DNA from: Nitrospinaceae bacterium UBA7883 | Lineage (GTDB): Bacteria > Nitrospinota_A > UBA7883 | Assembly: GCA_002500605.1 (NCBI GenBank) | Contig: DLRR01000008.1 | Location: 17,022 to 51,640, forward strand | DNA: 34,619 bases | Reading direction: 5' to 3' | Part shown: one piece after another, positions 1 to 10,300 of the stretch | How the letters are laid out: every line of letters begins with the position of its first letter | Position numbering within the stretch: position 1 is the stretch's first letter | Translations under genes and position numbers: made by a program | Notes under the pieces: generated by a model | The model's database searches: none | Told to the model about the DNA's origin: nothing | Seen by the model: only the letters and a program-made list of their open reading frames with translations

Positions 1-22
1 TTTTGAGAGATGGAGTCAAATT

Positions 23-1051
23 ATGGGAAAAGTAATAGTTACCGGAATTTCTGGATTTATAGGGCATCATTGTGCCGTTGAACTTTTAAAGAATGGCTAC
101 TCTGTGAAGGGAACCGTTAGAGACTTAGGGAAAAAGGATGAGGTAATCAATGGTGTAAAAAAAGTTGTGGACCCTGGTGGGAAATTAGAGTTAGTAAATT
201 TAAATTTACTAAATGATAAAGGTTGGGAAGATGCTATGCGAGGATGTGATTACGTTCTGCATGTTGCATCTCCATTTTTTCTGAAAGAGCCTGGTAGAGA
301 AGAGGAATATATTAAACCTGCATATGAAGGTACAACCCGTGTGTTGAAAGCAGCCCAAAAAGCAAAAGTAAAAAGAGTTGTATTAACTTCTAGTGTGGTT
401 GCAATGGCAGGTGAAATTTACGATAGCAACGAAGAAGCTGGAACTGTGGATCATGAAAGTTGGACCAACGAAAACTCTAAAAGAATATCTACGTATATGA
501 AAAGTAAGACTATTGCCGAAAAATGGGCATGGGATTTCATAAACAGCCAATCTGGGGGTTATAAACTAGAACTTGCAGTGGTTTGTCCTGGATTTGTAAT
601 GGGGCCATCATTAACTGGAAATGTTAGTGGTCAATCTCAGGAATTGGTACTCAGAATGTTGACTGGTCATTTTAAGATGGCAATGATTCCTCCAATAAGT
701 TTTTCCATGTCAGATGTTAGAGATGTTGCAAAAATTCATGTACTTTCTATGACTGAGCCTAAGGCAAAAGGTAAGCGTTTAATACCAACAACTTCTAGAG
801 CATATTCAATGATGGAAGTGGCAAAAACACTTAAGGAAAATGGATACAATAAAGTTAGTACAATTAAAGGACCAGCATGGATGATGACGGCTATGAGCAT
901 ATTTGATAAAGAGGTGAAAGGTATGCTGCCTATGGTTGGAAAGAGTGTAGAAGCTGATAACAGCGAAACAAAAAACATTTTTAACTGGGAACCTATATCT
1001 TTTGAAAAAACTGTCCTAGACAATGCAGCTTCAATTCAAAATCTTATTTAA
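23..1051 (+). CDS. NAD(P)-dependent epimerase/dehydratase, dihydroflavonol-4-reductase-like
   Basis: Extended short-chain dehydrogenase/reductase of 342 residues. The Rossmann nucleotide-binding motif GISGFIG is at residues 8-14. The active site shows Ser123/124 in LTSS and the YxxxK pair Tyr158/Lys162. The closest recognisable group is the dihydroflavonol reductase / cinnamoyl-CoA reductase-like SDRs, which reduce a carbonyl on a small molecule with NADPH; the substrate here cannot be told. The ATG at 23 has a purine-rich GAGATGGAG about 10 bases upstream. No signal peptide or membrane segment is seen, so it should be cytosolic. It converges with trpE across an 86-base gap, and no obvious partner gene is in view on the left. 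Confidence 0.88.
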   Translation: MGKVIVTGISGFIGHHCAVELLKNGYSVKGTVRDLGKKDEVINGVKKVVDPGGKLELVNLNLLNDKGWEDAMRGCDYVLHVASPFFLKEPGREEEYIKPAYEGTTRVLKAAQKAKVKRVVLTSSVVAMAGEIYDSNEEAGTVDHESWTNENSKRISTYMKSKTIAEKWAWDFINSQSGGYKLELAVVCPGFVMGPSLTGNVSGQSQELVLRMLTGHFKMAMIPPISFSMSDVRDVAKIHVLSMTEPKAKGKRLIPTTSRAYSMMEVAKTLKENGYNKVSTIKGPAWMMTAMSIFDKEVKGMLPMVGKSVEADNSETKNIFNWEPISFEKTVLDNAASIQNLI

Positions 1052-1137
1052 TGATTTAGCCGGTTGATTTCCTTAGTGAACAGTTAATGATATTTTGAAA
1101 ATCAATCGATTTGTTTTACAAGGATCGAGGATTTTAC

Positions 1138-2631
1138 TTAGTCTTTAATTGGCGTAAGTCTGTTTTCTGCAATGCGAACTGCTTCGATCAATGCCTTGCC
1201 TTTGTTGATAGTTTCTGCATATTCGTTGGCGGGGATGGAATCTGCAACTATTCCGGCACCAACTCCTAGATAGGCCTTAGAGTCTTTTATATACAAGGTT
1301 CGAATACCGATGGCCATATCCATATTTGCGGAAAAAGAAAAATATCCTATAGCGCCGCCATATACTCCGCGCCGTATGCCCTCAAGCTCTTCAATGATTT
1401 CCATGGCCCTTATCTTAGGTGCTCCTGTAAGGGTGCCAGCAGGAAATGTAGCTCGCAATGCATCGTACATATCCATATCAGATCGTAGGCGTCCCTTGAC
1501 GTTGGAAACTATGTGGATAACATGGCTATATTTTTCTATTGCCATAAGCTCGTCAACTTCAACGCTGCCACCTTCTGCAACCCTGCCAACATCGTTTCGC
1601 CCCAGATCAACAAGCATAATATGTTCTGCCAGCTCCTTAGCGTCAGCCAAAAGCTCTTCAGACATAGACCGATCTTCTTTTTCTGTCTTACCTCGTGGCC
1701 TTGTTCCAGCGATAGGTCGAACTTCTACTATGTCATTTTCTACTCGTACCAACGATTCGGGCGAAGCGCCAACTATACTTTCATCATTACCAAAATTGAG
1801 ATAATACATGTAGGGTGATGGATTAATTCTACGTAGAGCCCTATATACTTGAAACGGCGGCACGCGCAATTTGGTGGACAAGCGTTGCGCTAGAACCACT
1901 TGAAAAATATCACCTTCCTTGATGTATTCTTTGCAACGGGAAACTAGTTTTTCATAAGTTTGTTGATCAATGTTCCCTTCAAAGGTCAGGTTGTCTGGGT
2001 CACCCTGAACAAGTTCAAAATACGAGAGGGGGCTATTGAGTCGTCTAATTATCGAATCGATCTTATCACAGGCTTTCTCATATACTTCTTCGGCTTTTTC
2101 ATTATCAATAAATGCGTTGTAAACAACTTTTATAGTGTTAGCTACATTATCAAAAATAACGATGGCGTCTGTAATAACAAATACTGCGTCTGGTACGGAA
2201 AGTTGATCTTTGGATGTTTCTGGCATCTTTTCAAAAAATCTGGCCGCATCATAAGATAGATAGCCAACAGCACCTCCATAAAATCTAGGTAGACCTTCAA
2301 CTGAAACTGGCTTGTAACGTGACATGATTGCACTCAACTCTTCCAAAGGATCGCCTAAAGCCTTTCGTACTGTTGTTTTGCCATTATTGATGATAGTTAC
2401 TTCATTGCCACAATACCGGAAAATTATAGATGGGTCCGATCCAAGGAATGTATACCTACCCCATTTCTCACCACCTTCAACTGATTCAAGCAGATAAGAA
2501 TATCCTGACCCATCAAGTTTTAGGTATGCTGAAACTGGTGTTTCCAAGTCAGAAAAAATTTCACGGTACACAGGAATCAGATTCCCATGTTTGGATAGCT
2601 CTACGAACTGGTCTTTAGTAATTGAATACAT
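1138..2631 (-). CDS. trpE: Anthranilate synthase component I
   Basis: 497 residues, normal length for TrpE, which makes anthranilate from chorismate in the first step of tryptophan synthesis. The chorismate-binding domain carries PIAGTRPRG (306-314), the AEHIMLVDLGRND block (335-347), GTLTGAPK (399-406) and YGGAIGY (424-430). The N-terminal LLES motif (47-50) and GRYTFLG (58-64) are the region that binds tryptophan for feedback inhibition in this family, so the enzyme is probably feedback controlled. The glutamine amidotransferase partner TrpG is not encoded in the window and must lie elsewhere. It lies 174 bases downstream of truA on the same strand; that gap holds a palindrome and a possible -10 box. 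The Shine-Dalgarno before the ATG is weak. Confidence 0.95.
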   Translation of the reverse strand: MYSITKDQFVELSKHGNLIPVYREIFSDLETPVSAYLKLDGSGYSYLLESVEGGEKWGRYTFLGSDPSIIFRYCGNEVTIINNGKTTVRKALGDPLEELSAIMSRYKPVSVEGLPRFYGGAVGYLSYDAARFFEKMPETSKDQLSVPDAVFVITDAIVIFDNVANTIKVVYNAFIDNEKAEEVYEKACDKIDSIIRRLNSPLSYFELVQGDPDNLTFEGNIDQQTYEKLVSRCKEYIKEGDIFQVVLAQRLSTKLRVPPFQVYRALRRINPSPYMYYLNFGNDESIVGASPESLVRVENDIVEVRPIAGTRPRGKTEKEDRSMSEELLADAKELAEHIMLVDLGRNDVGRVAEGGSVEVDELMAIEKYSHVIHIVSNVKGRLRSDMDMYDALRATFPAGTLTGAPKIRAMEIIEELEGIRRGVYGGAIGYFSFSANMDMAIGIRTLYIKDSKAYLGVGAGIVADSIPANEYAETINKGKALIEAVRIAENRLTPIKD

Positions 2632-2650
2632 TTAGTTTTCACATTTAAAC

Positions 2651-2662
2651 TGTTACGTAACA
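2651..2662. promoter_or_regulatory. Perfect 12-bp palindrome in the trpE leader, candidate operator
   Basis: TGTTACGTAACA is a perfect palindrome whose near edge lies 19 bases before the trpE ATG. A TATACT (-10-like, minus strand) is at 2688-2693, which would place the palindrome about 20-30 bases into the transcript. No good -35 is visible. It does not resemble the E. coli TrpR operator, and the leader has no run of Trp codons, so neither classical trp control mechanism is supported. Confidence 0.3.
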
Positions 2663-2805
2663 CACAAGTGATAATAGTCCGTAGACAAGTATAGCTTAAG
2701 TTGCAGGCATCTTGTTATGTAGATAGATTAATATTGATTTGATGAATTTTTGTGAAATATATTTATAAAAGCATTTGTCTATTGCATCGAACTGCGCCAA
2801 AAATT

Positions 2806-3567
2806 TTAATATTCTACTTTAAGAAGATAAAGTCCTTCCGCGGGTGCGCATTGGCCGGCAAGTTTGCGGTCTCTACAATGAAATAGTTTGTCTATCCAGT
2901 TTGGTTCAAACCTTTCATTGCTTATATCAACCAATGTCCCTACTATATTTCGAACCATCTGTTTCAAAAACCCGTTTGCCGTGACCTCAAAAATTACCAG
3001 TGGTGGTTCATTTGTGACACTTAACTTTATGATATTTCGGACGGCGCTGTAGACTGGCCGACCAGCCGACTGAAAAGCAGTAAAATCATGCTCACCAATC
3101 AAAAGGTCGGCACTGTTTTGTATTCTTTCCATATTGAGTGGTCTTTTGATATGCCATGTGGACCCATGATAGAATGCGGATTTAGAGCGCTGGTTTAGCA
3201 CACGGTACTGGTACGTCTTTGTGAGCGCCGAAAATCTGGCATGCCAACTGTCAGCAACAGTGCTGGCGCAAATAACGCTTATGTCATTTGGCAAAACGGT
3301 ACTTAGAGCGTTTGCAAGGTCATGGTCTGTTATATCTGTTACCAAATCCACATGTGCTACCTGATTGATCGCGTGTGCGCCAGCATCTGTTCTACCAGAA
3401 GCTATAACTCTGCTTTGTTGATTTGTGACTATGGAAATTGCCTCTTCTATTTTCTGCTGAACTGATACCCCGTTTTTTTGATACTGCCATCCACAGTATT
3501 GTTTACCAATATATTCTAAATCCATCCTTACTCTTCTTATCTTAGGACGCATTATCTTTTTACCCAT
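2806..3567 (-). CDS. truA: tRNA pseudouridine(38-40) synthase
   Basis: 253 residues, the usual size for TruA, which isomerises uridines 38-40 in the anticodon stem-loop of many tRNAs. The catalytic aspartate is Asp61 in the family motif GRTDAGAH (58-65). The C-terminal segment with FLKQMVRNIVGTL is also typical. The start overlaps the end of uvrA by 8 bases, so the two are probably co-transcribed and translationally coupled. The ATG at 3567 gives a basic N-terminal tail of about ten residues; an internal ATG at residue 6 or 15 is possible. It is cytosolic. Confidence 0.95.
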   Translation of the reverse strand: MGKKIMRPKIRRVRMDLEYIGKQYCGWQYQKNGVSVQQKIEEAISIVTNQQSRVIASGRTDAGAHAINQVAHVDLVTDITDHDLANALSTVLPNDISVICASTVADSWHARFSALTKTYQYRVLNQRSKSAFYHGSTWHIKRPLNMERIQNSADLLIGEHDFTAFQSAGRPVYSAVRNIIKLSVTNEPPLVIFEVTANGFLKQMVRNIVGTLVDISNERFEPNWIDKLFHCRDRKLAGQCAPAEGLYLLKVEY

Positions 3568-6385
3568 GGGTTGGTGTCATCTCTAGTTTTAAAGCTTGAC
3601 CTGTAAAAGAATCACCAACTTCGGCAATCATTTCCGGTGATCCAAAGGCGATTAGCTCTCCTCCACCATCTCCACCATCTGGACCAAGGTCTACAATGTA
3701 GTCTGCAGTTTTTATTACGTCTAGGTTATGTTCAATTACTATTATAGTGTTTCCAGCATCCACCAGTTTGTTTAGCACGTCCAATAGTTTTTTAATATCT
3801 TGAAAATGTAGCCCTGTAGTTGGCTCGTCAAGAATGTAAAGGGTTCTGCCCGTAGATTTCTTTGATAGTTCTTTTGAAAGTTTAACCCTCTGTGCCTCAC
3901 CACCAGAAAGTGTGGTTGCTTGTTGCCCTAACTTTATATACTCCATTCCAACGTCAATTAGAGTACCTAGAATCCTTGCAACTTTGGGTTGATTCATAAA
4001 AAAGTTGTAAGCCTCCTCAATAGTCATATCCAAAACATCAGCTATGGATTTTTCACTGTATGTGATATCCAGAGTTTCACGATTAAAACGTTTGCCGTCA
4101 CATACATCGCATGTAACATAAACATCAGGTAAGAAGTGCATTTCAATTCTTATGATTCCGTCACCATGGCAGGCCTCACATCTGCCACCTTTTACGTTAA
4201 ATGAGAACCGACCCGGTTTATAACCGCGTTTACGGGATTCTGGTAATTTGGCGTAAAAGTCACGTATCATGCTAAAAACACCTGTATATGTGGCCGGATT
4301 TGATCTTGGTGTTCTGCCTATTGGGTTTTGGTCTATATTGATGACCTTATCGATGTGACTGATACCCTTGATCGTTTTGTGGGAGCCAGGCCTATGATGG
4401 CTTTTCCAGAAATGGGAAGCTAATGACTTGTATAATATATCAAAAAGTAGTGTGCTTTTCCCTGAACCAGAAACTCCAGTGATACAAGTGAAGGTCCCGA
4501 GTGGAATTTCCACATCAATATTTTTTAAATTATGCTCGTTAGCCTTCTCTATGCACAAATAATTGCCGTTTCCTTCTCTTCGTTTCTCAGGAATTTCTAT
4601 GTTTTCTTTACCTGATAGATATAGCCCCGTAAGGGATTCAGGATGAGCGATGATTTCAGCGGGCGAGCCAGTAGCAACCACTTTCCCGCCATGAACTCCG
4701 GCACCTGGCCCAAGGTCTATTATGTGGTCTGACTGTAGAATCATTTCCTTGTCATGCTCAACAACGATAACGGTGTTGCCGAGGTTACGGAGGTTTATAA
4801 GCGTTTCTATCAACCTTTTATTGTCACGATGGTGTAGGCCAATAGATGGCTCGTCAAGTATGTATAGCACTCCAACTAAGGAAGAGCCGACTTGAGTGGC
4901 AAGACGAATGCGCTGACCTTCTCCACCAGATAGTGATCCGGCGGTTCTATTCAGCGTTAGATATTCAAGACCAACATTTTTTAAAAATCCAAGTCGCTCT
5001 ACAATTTCCTTTAAGACCCTCCGTGCGACATGAATCTGTTTATTGTTGAGTTTTAGATCGCTGAAGTATTGAAGAGCCCCTTTAACAGAATATTGGCTAA
5101 CCTCCATTATTGATTTCCCACCGACTGTAATTGCCAAAGCCTCTGGTCTTAGTCGTTGTCCCTCACAAACTTCGCACGGTTCCAGTCGCATATAATCTTC
5201 AAGCTCTTCCATTATGTTATTTGAGCCTGTTTCATGGTAACGACGCTCTAGATTTGGAATCACACCTTCGTACACACCTTTGTAATAGTGTCGACGGTTT
5301 TGTTTTTTGTAATAAAACTCTATTTCTTCGGAACCTGAACCGTAAAGAATAATGTCTCGATGCTTTTTTGATAGTTTATTGAATGGCGTTTCAATAGAGA
5401 AGTTATAATGATCTGCTACTGATGTAAGCATTTGTTTGTAGTATATTGCTGTGTCTCGGCTCCACGGATTAATGGCACCATCCTTTATACTAAGAGACGC
5501 ATCTGATACTATAAGGTCACAGCTCATGATCCTTTTAACGCCTAGCCCTGAGCAGTTTGAACATGCTCCATGCGGGTTATTAAATGAGAACAGCCTCGGC
5601 TCTAGGTCAGGATAACTTATATCACAGTGTCCGCAGGAAAACCTTTCGGAGAAAAGCAAATCTTTATTTTTGTCCAAGTTTACCAGCGCTAAACCATCTG
5701 CCATAGTTAGCGCAAGTTCTATGGAGTCGGCAAGACGATTTCCTAGACTGGTTTTTATTATTAAGCGGTCAACTACCAGTTCGATATCATGTTTTTTTTT
5801 CTTGTCGAGCATTATGTCTTCACTCAAGTCCCGCATTTCCCCATCTACACGGATTCGAACAAATCCTTTTGACCGAAACTCATCCAGCTCTCTACGGTAT
5901 TCACCTTTGCGCCCACGAATTACTGGGGCTAACACTTGAATTTTACTTCCCTTTGGTAGAGCTAAAACGCGATCTACCATTTGTTGTACCGTTTGGTTAG
6001 ATATGGGCTGGTTGCAATTGTAACAGTGGACGTCTCCAACCCTTGCAAAAAGCAACCTCAGATAGTCATATATTTCAGTTACGGTTCCAACTGTGGAGCG
6101 TGGGTTCCGTGATGTTGTTTTTTGCTCTATGGAAATTGCCGGTGACAAGCCCTCAATATATTCAACTTCTGGTTTCTCCATCTGTTCGAGGAATTGGCGG
6201 GCGTACGCTGACAATGACTCGACATATCTGCGCTGTCCCTCTGCATAAATTGTGTCAAAAGCAAGTGACGATTTACCCGATCCAGATACACCTGTAATGA
6301 CTACAAGCCTATCACGGGGAATCGTCAGGTCTATATTTTTGAGGTTATGCTCGGACGCACCTTTAACAATTATGGAATTTTTCAT
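3560..6385 (-). CDS. uvrA: UvrABC excision nuclease subunit A
   Basis: 941 residues, full length for UvrA, the ATPase that finds DNA lesions and loads UvrB in nucleotide excision repair. There are two ABC ATPase halves. Walker A motifs GVSGSGKS lie at 32-39 and 637-644, signature motifs LSGGEGQR at about 485 and LSGGEAQR at about 826, and Walker B blocks ILDEPS at about 509 and ILDEPT at about 851. Zinc-binding cysteine pairs are present at 251/254 with 275/278 and at 736/739 with 759/762; further CxxC pairs are at 121/124 and 404/407. It overlaps truA by 8 bases. The 268-base upstream gap has an AGTTG-N2-CAACT repeat at 6492-6503 but no recognisable SOS box. Confidence 0.98.
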   Translation of the reverse strand: MKNSIIVKGASEHNLKNIDLTIPRDRLVVITGVSGSGKSSLAFDTIYAEGQRRYVESLSAYARQFLEQMEKPEVEYIEGLSPAISIEQKTTSRNPRSTVGTVTEIYDYLRLLFARVGDVHCYNCNQPISNQTVQQMVDRVLALPKGSKIQVLAPVIRGRKGEYRRELDEFRSKGFVRIRVDGEMRDLSEDIMLDKKKKHDIELVVDRLIIKTSLGNRLADSIELALTMADGLALVNLDKNKDLLFSERFSCGHCDISYPDLEPRLFSFNNPHGACSNCSGLGVKRIMSCDLIVSDASLSIKDGAINPWSRDTAIYYKQMLTSVADHYNFSIETPFNKLSKKHRDIILYGSGSEEIEFYYKKQNRRHYYKGVYEGVIPNLERRYHETGSNNIMEELEDYMRLEPCEVCEGQRLRPEALAITVGGKSIMEVSQYSVKGALQYFSDLKLNNKQIHVARRVLKEIVERLGFLKNVGLEYLTLNRTAGSLSGGEGQRIRLATQVGSSLVGVLYILDEPSIGLHHRDNKRLIETLINLRNLGNTVIVVEHDKEMILQSDHIIDLGPGAGVHGGKVVATGSPAEIIAHPESLTGLYLSGKENIEIPEKRREGNGNYLCIEKANEHNLKNIDVEIPLGTFTCITGVSGSGKSTLLFDILYKSLASHFWKSHHRPGSHKTIKGISHIDKVINIDQNPIGRTPRSNPATYTGVFSMIRDFYAKLPESRKRGYKPGRFSFNVKGGRCEACHGDGIIRIEMHFLPDVYVTCDVCDGKRFNRETLDITYSEKSIADVLDMTIEEAYNFFMNQPKVARILGTLIDVGMEYIKLGQQATTLSGGEAQRVKLSKELSKKSTGRTLYILDEPTTGLHFQDIKKLLDVLNKLVDAGNTIIVIEHNLDVIKTADYIVDLGPDGGDGGGELIAFGSPEMIAEVGDSFTGQALKLEMTPTHG

Positions 6386-6653
6386 TACTTAATACAAAAT
6401 TTGCAATCTTCTATTTTAATCTTAAAAAGTGTGGATGAATGAGAAAATGACAAGAGTTAAGCTGGTTTTGAGTATTGTTGTCCAATTCTAAAGTTGCACA
6501 ACTGTAGTTATGCTGAAAAAATTATTTAAACTTGGGGGATAGCGGCTGGAGGAAGTAAAACCAAACATTAAAAACTTATAACTAACTATAGACACCTTGG
6601 AATTTTTAACAAAAACTGTAATGGAGGGATTTTAGGGTAAAAACCGTGCAGGT

Positions 6654-7184
6654 TTATCCAAACTGTGCACAAATAACCTGTGATTTAAAAATCTCATCTT
6701 GTGGAACTCGTAGTAAAGACGCCATTTCCATGGTTACAAGGATCTCACCCCTCTTTGAAAACCCTGGGTTACCCAAGACTAGGCTCCATATAAAACTGGT
6801 AACTTCTAGCTTCTCTTCCCTAGAAAAGGTTTTATCAACCATCTCTGATAGACGCCATCGGTCTTCAAGTTTAACCTTGTCCATGGCTTTCAAGGCATGG
6901 GTTTCTCGAGTCGCGGGGCATAGGCGTGTGTGATCAATGCCTCTTTTTTCCTGCTTATTTCGTGGTTGGACAATATCCATGGCTAGATTATCAGTTAGGC
7001 CAAAAGATGACTTTAATGTGCGGACAAGTAACAATCGATCATTGTTCGATAGACCAGCTAAGTTGCGAGCCATTTCAAGTAATATAGCGCATGCAGCAAG
7101 GGATACGGTAACTTCTTCTTTACCACGTTCCTTACAGCTATCCTTCTCTGCGCTTTCATATGTTTGGAATAATGAGCTAATCAT
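6654..7184 (-). CDS. TerB-like domain protein, degenerate metal motif
   Basis: 176 residues. I start it at the ATG at 7184, which has a GGAGGGG Shine-Dalgarno six bases upstream; a start 33 bases further up has none. Two helical repeats match the pattern of the TerB-like family: residues 27-72 (LAACAILLEMAR, then a FGL helix) and 119-166 (SREEKLEVTSFIWSLVL, then a MASLLRVPQDE helix). TerB domains normally carry an acidic D-G motif after the first helix of each repeat. Here these read NLAG and GNPG, so the acidic residues are missing. The linker of about 45 residues between repeats is long and basic. It is cytosolic with no signal peptide. It sits between smc and uvrA, 212 and 268 bases away, so probably as its own unit. 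The function is unknown. Confidence 0.72.
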   Translation of the reverse strand: MISSLFQTYESAEKDSCKERGKEEVTVSLAACAILLEMARNLAGLSNNDRLLLVRTLKSSFGLTDNLAMDIVQPRNKQEKRGIDHTRLCPATRETHALKAMDKVKLEDRWRLSEMVDKTFSREEKLEVTSFIWSLVLGNPGFSKRGEILVTMEMASLLRVPQDEIFKSQVICAQFG

Positions 7185-7396
7185 TTTACCCCTCCAGTCA
7201 CACTCCGATGCTAACACACTGCTGTTACAAATGCCACTTATTATTAGAGTTATTTTTATGTTTATAGCAAGTCTAATGAAACAGTAACAGAAGAAGACTA
7301 TTTTATTAGCTGTTAATTGAGAAAGAAGAATAAAATGACGAGTTTAAAACCTGCTAGCTTTCTTCGTTTAATCCTTAATATATAGCATATTAGTTA

Positions 7397-10300
7397 CTAA
7401 GCAACTGCTAACGGGGCTGGTTCACGTTCATTTTTTAGGCTTACGGCAAGAACTTTTGAGACACCTTCTTCCTCTTGATGTGTCACTCCGTAGAGTCTAT
7501 CCGCAAAACCCATAGTTTTTTGACTGTGGGTTATGATTAAAAATTGTGTTTTCCCCTGCATTTCACTAACTAGATCGAGAAATCTGACTATATTCGTTTC
7601 GCTAAGCGGGGCATCGATCTCATCAAGCAGGCAAAAAGGGGTTGGTTTTGCCTCAAAAACAGCAAACAACATCGCAATGGCAGTTAATGCTTTTTCGCCT
7701 GATGAAAGAAGGTTTATATTTTGAATCTTTTTACCTGGAGGCTGCACAAATATATCTACTCCAGGGTCAAGGCTATCATTTTCGGAAACCAGCCGCATTT
7801 CTGCACGGCCGCCGCCAAAAAGACGCACAAAAACTTTCCCAAAATTTTTTGACACCTCGCTAAATGTTTCCATAAACATCTTATTTGTAGTGGTTTTTAT
7901 GTTTTCAATGGTTTTGTGAAGCGTAGCAATTGATTTGACAAGGTCATCGCGCTGGCTTTTTAGAAAATTCCAACGGTCATTTATCTGCTCATACTCCTCT
8001 AGTGCAGAAAGGTTGACATCGACAATTTTTGCAAGTTCACTTCTCAAAAAGGTTAGGCGGTTATTAACCTCATTGACGTCGTGTTGTTCCATGCTCATAT
8101 CACTAAGATCTTCTAAAGGTATGCTGAACTCCACGTCAGCACGCTCAATGATGTTTTCAAGGCGAAGGTCCGCCTCCGACTTTGCAATAGAGATTTCATA
8201 CATTTTTGGCTGCAATTCTTTAAGTTCTTTTTGCAATCGAGAGCAAATTTCTTCAAGCCCCATCACAGAGGCCAATTCATCTTCTAAAACATTGTTTACC
8301 TCTATTATTTTACCGTTCAGACAATCTTTGTCTTTTCCAAATTCAACGGTTTCTTTTGCAATAGATTCCATGGAATTGTTCGTTTCTAATATCTTGCTAT
8401 CTGCTTCACTGATTACCTTGCGAAGTTTAGAAATGCGGTTTAGCCCGTTAGCCTTCAACTCTTCAATCCGTTCTATATCAAGCTCTACATTTTTTTCGGT
8501 ACCTTTTTGTTCGGCAAGTCCAAGTTCTTCCGTTTGTAATTCCCCTCGCAGCATGTCTAGCTCAATTACTGCTTGGTCAATGCTCTTTTGTGAAGAAACA
8601 TTAGAAGCTTCTATGCGTATACGTTCTTTTTTATAGGCAGTAACTACTTCTGTTAGTCCATCGAGTTCTAGTCTTAACTGATCTTTCGTATCGATCATAT
8701 GGCTTTGTTCAGTATCAAGTGACCTTATATTTTCTTCGTCTCGTGAACTTGCCAAATCAATATTGCTAATTTTGTTATTAATTCCAACTATTTCAAGTTC
8801 AAGTTTTCTGACATCAGCTTGACAATTCCCAAGCTCAGCCTCCAAGCTTTGCTTGGAACCCACTTTGGTGTTCTTTGTATTCTTTGCAGTATCCTTAATA
8901 ATATTAAGATCTGTTACTTTTTCCTCTAACTCTTCAATTATTCTTCGGCGAGAGACGATGCCGGTACCAGCTTTTTCACTGCCACCGGTTATGAAACCAG
9001 ATCTGTCAATTGTATCGCCATCTATGGTAACAACATTAAAAGAGCCTGGTACCGCTTTCCAAATTTCTATTGCGCCAGCGAGGTCACTAGCGATTAATGT
9101 AATTGTTAGAAGCCTGAAGACGCCCTCTAATCTTTTCTTATCCACCTCAAAAAGCTCTGATGCTCGACCCATAAGCGATGGGTGGGCCGGAGGGTTTGGT
9201 GGTGTTTGCTTTTCATTCGGTATCATATCAGCAACAGTGAAGCTTGCTATTCCAAGAGAGTCAGCTTTTAATATTCCAAGTACAGTGGCGGCCTCGGTTG
9301 AATTGGAAGTGATTAAAGCTTCGAGCTTGGATCCAAACGTTGAAGCGAGAGCGGTCTCAAATTCTGATTTAGCTTTTACTTCTTCTGTTAATATGCGGCT
9401 TATACCTTCAGTTCCTTTATACTTTTCCCCTTTAAGTTTCATCAGCTTGCGGACGCCTTCACCATAACCCTCGAAGTTTCGTTCAAGCTCTCGTAGCGAT
9501 TCCAACCGCGACTCGTGTTTAGTAAACTCAGATGTAATATCACTAAGTTTGTTATCGGCTTGGCTTAACTCCTCAGTTGCCAGACCCAGTGCTTGGCTAA
9601 TCGAATTTTCTTTTTGTTTTGTTGCAGAATAGTTTGATTCGTAGTTTTGTAAAATTGTTTCGAGTTCTTTTTTATTTTCTGTGTTAGTAAGGACATCTGT
9701 TTTAAGTTTTTCGTCCTGATTTTTTAATGCATCTAACCGGCTAATTAGTACGTCCAAACGACCATTAATGGATGATTGCTTACTTTGGCTATTAGATATC
9801 TGTTCAGCATTGTTATTTGCTGAGTCCAAGCCGATTTTTAAGTTTGATCTAAACAAATCAACTTGACTTTGAGCCTTCTCCAATGCTTGCCTTAATTTAT
9901 CGATGCATTCTTGTTTTTTTTGTATCATTTCCGTTAACTGTTCAAGTTCTTCTGATCGCTCTTTAATTAAAGATTCGCTTTCATCCAATTCTTGCTCTAA
10001 TGAATTAATTTCCGATTGAGAATTTTCTTTTTCGTTAGCGATATCAGAAACTTGGCGACTTAGTAACTGGCGATGGTGGTCATTTCGCTCAATGGAAGAA
10101 TCTGCCTTACCGAACCTTTCTTTAAGATCCAAAATTTGCTTTTCTTGACCAGTGATTTTTATTTTCAAGGTTTCCAATTCATTTCTATGGGTCGAAAGGT
10201 TTGCAGTCAAGCCTATTTCGTGGTTTTTCAACTCTTCCAACGAATCTAAAAGCTCTGATACTCTGTTAGAATAGTTTTGATACTCACTGGCGTAGTGAAT

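Noticed and set aside
2632..2805. Tryptophan attenuator or leader peptide for trpE
   Set aside because: No short frame with repeated Trp codons and no terminator hairpin with a T-tract is seen.
6386..6653. SOS box ahead of uvrA
   Set aside because: Only a short AGTTG-N2-CAACT repeat (6492-6503) is present; it resembles neither known LexA boxes nor the repeat ahead of lexA.
7935..9467. Long serine-rich open frames on the plus strand
   Set aside because: They lie wholly antisense to smc, have the low-complexity Ser/Phe/Leu composition of complement frames of a coiled-coil gene, and lack ribosome-binding sites.
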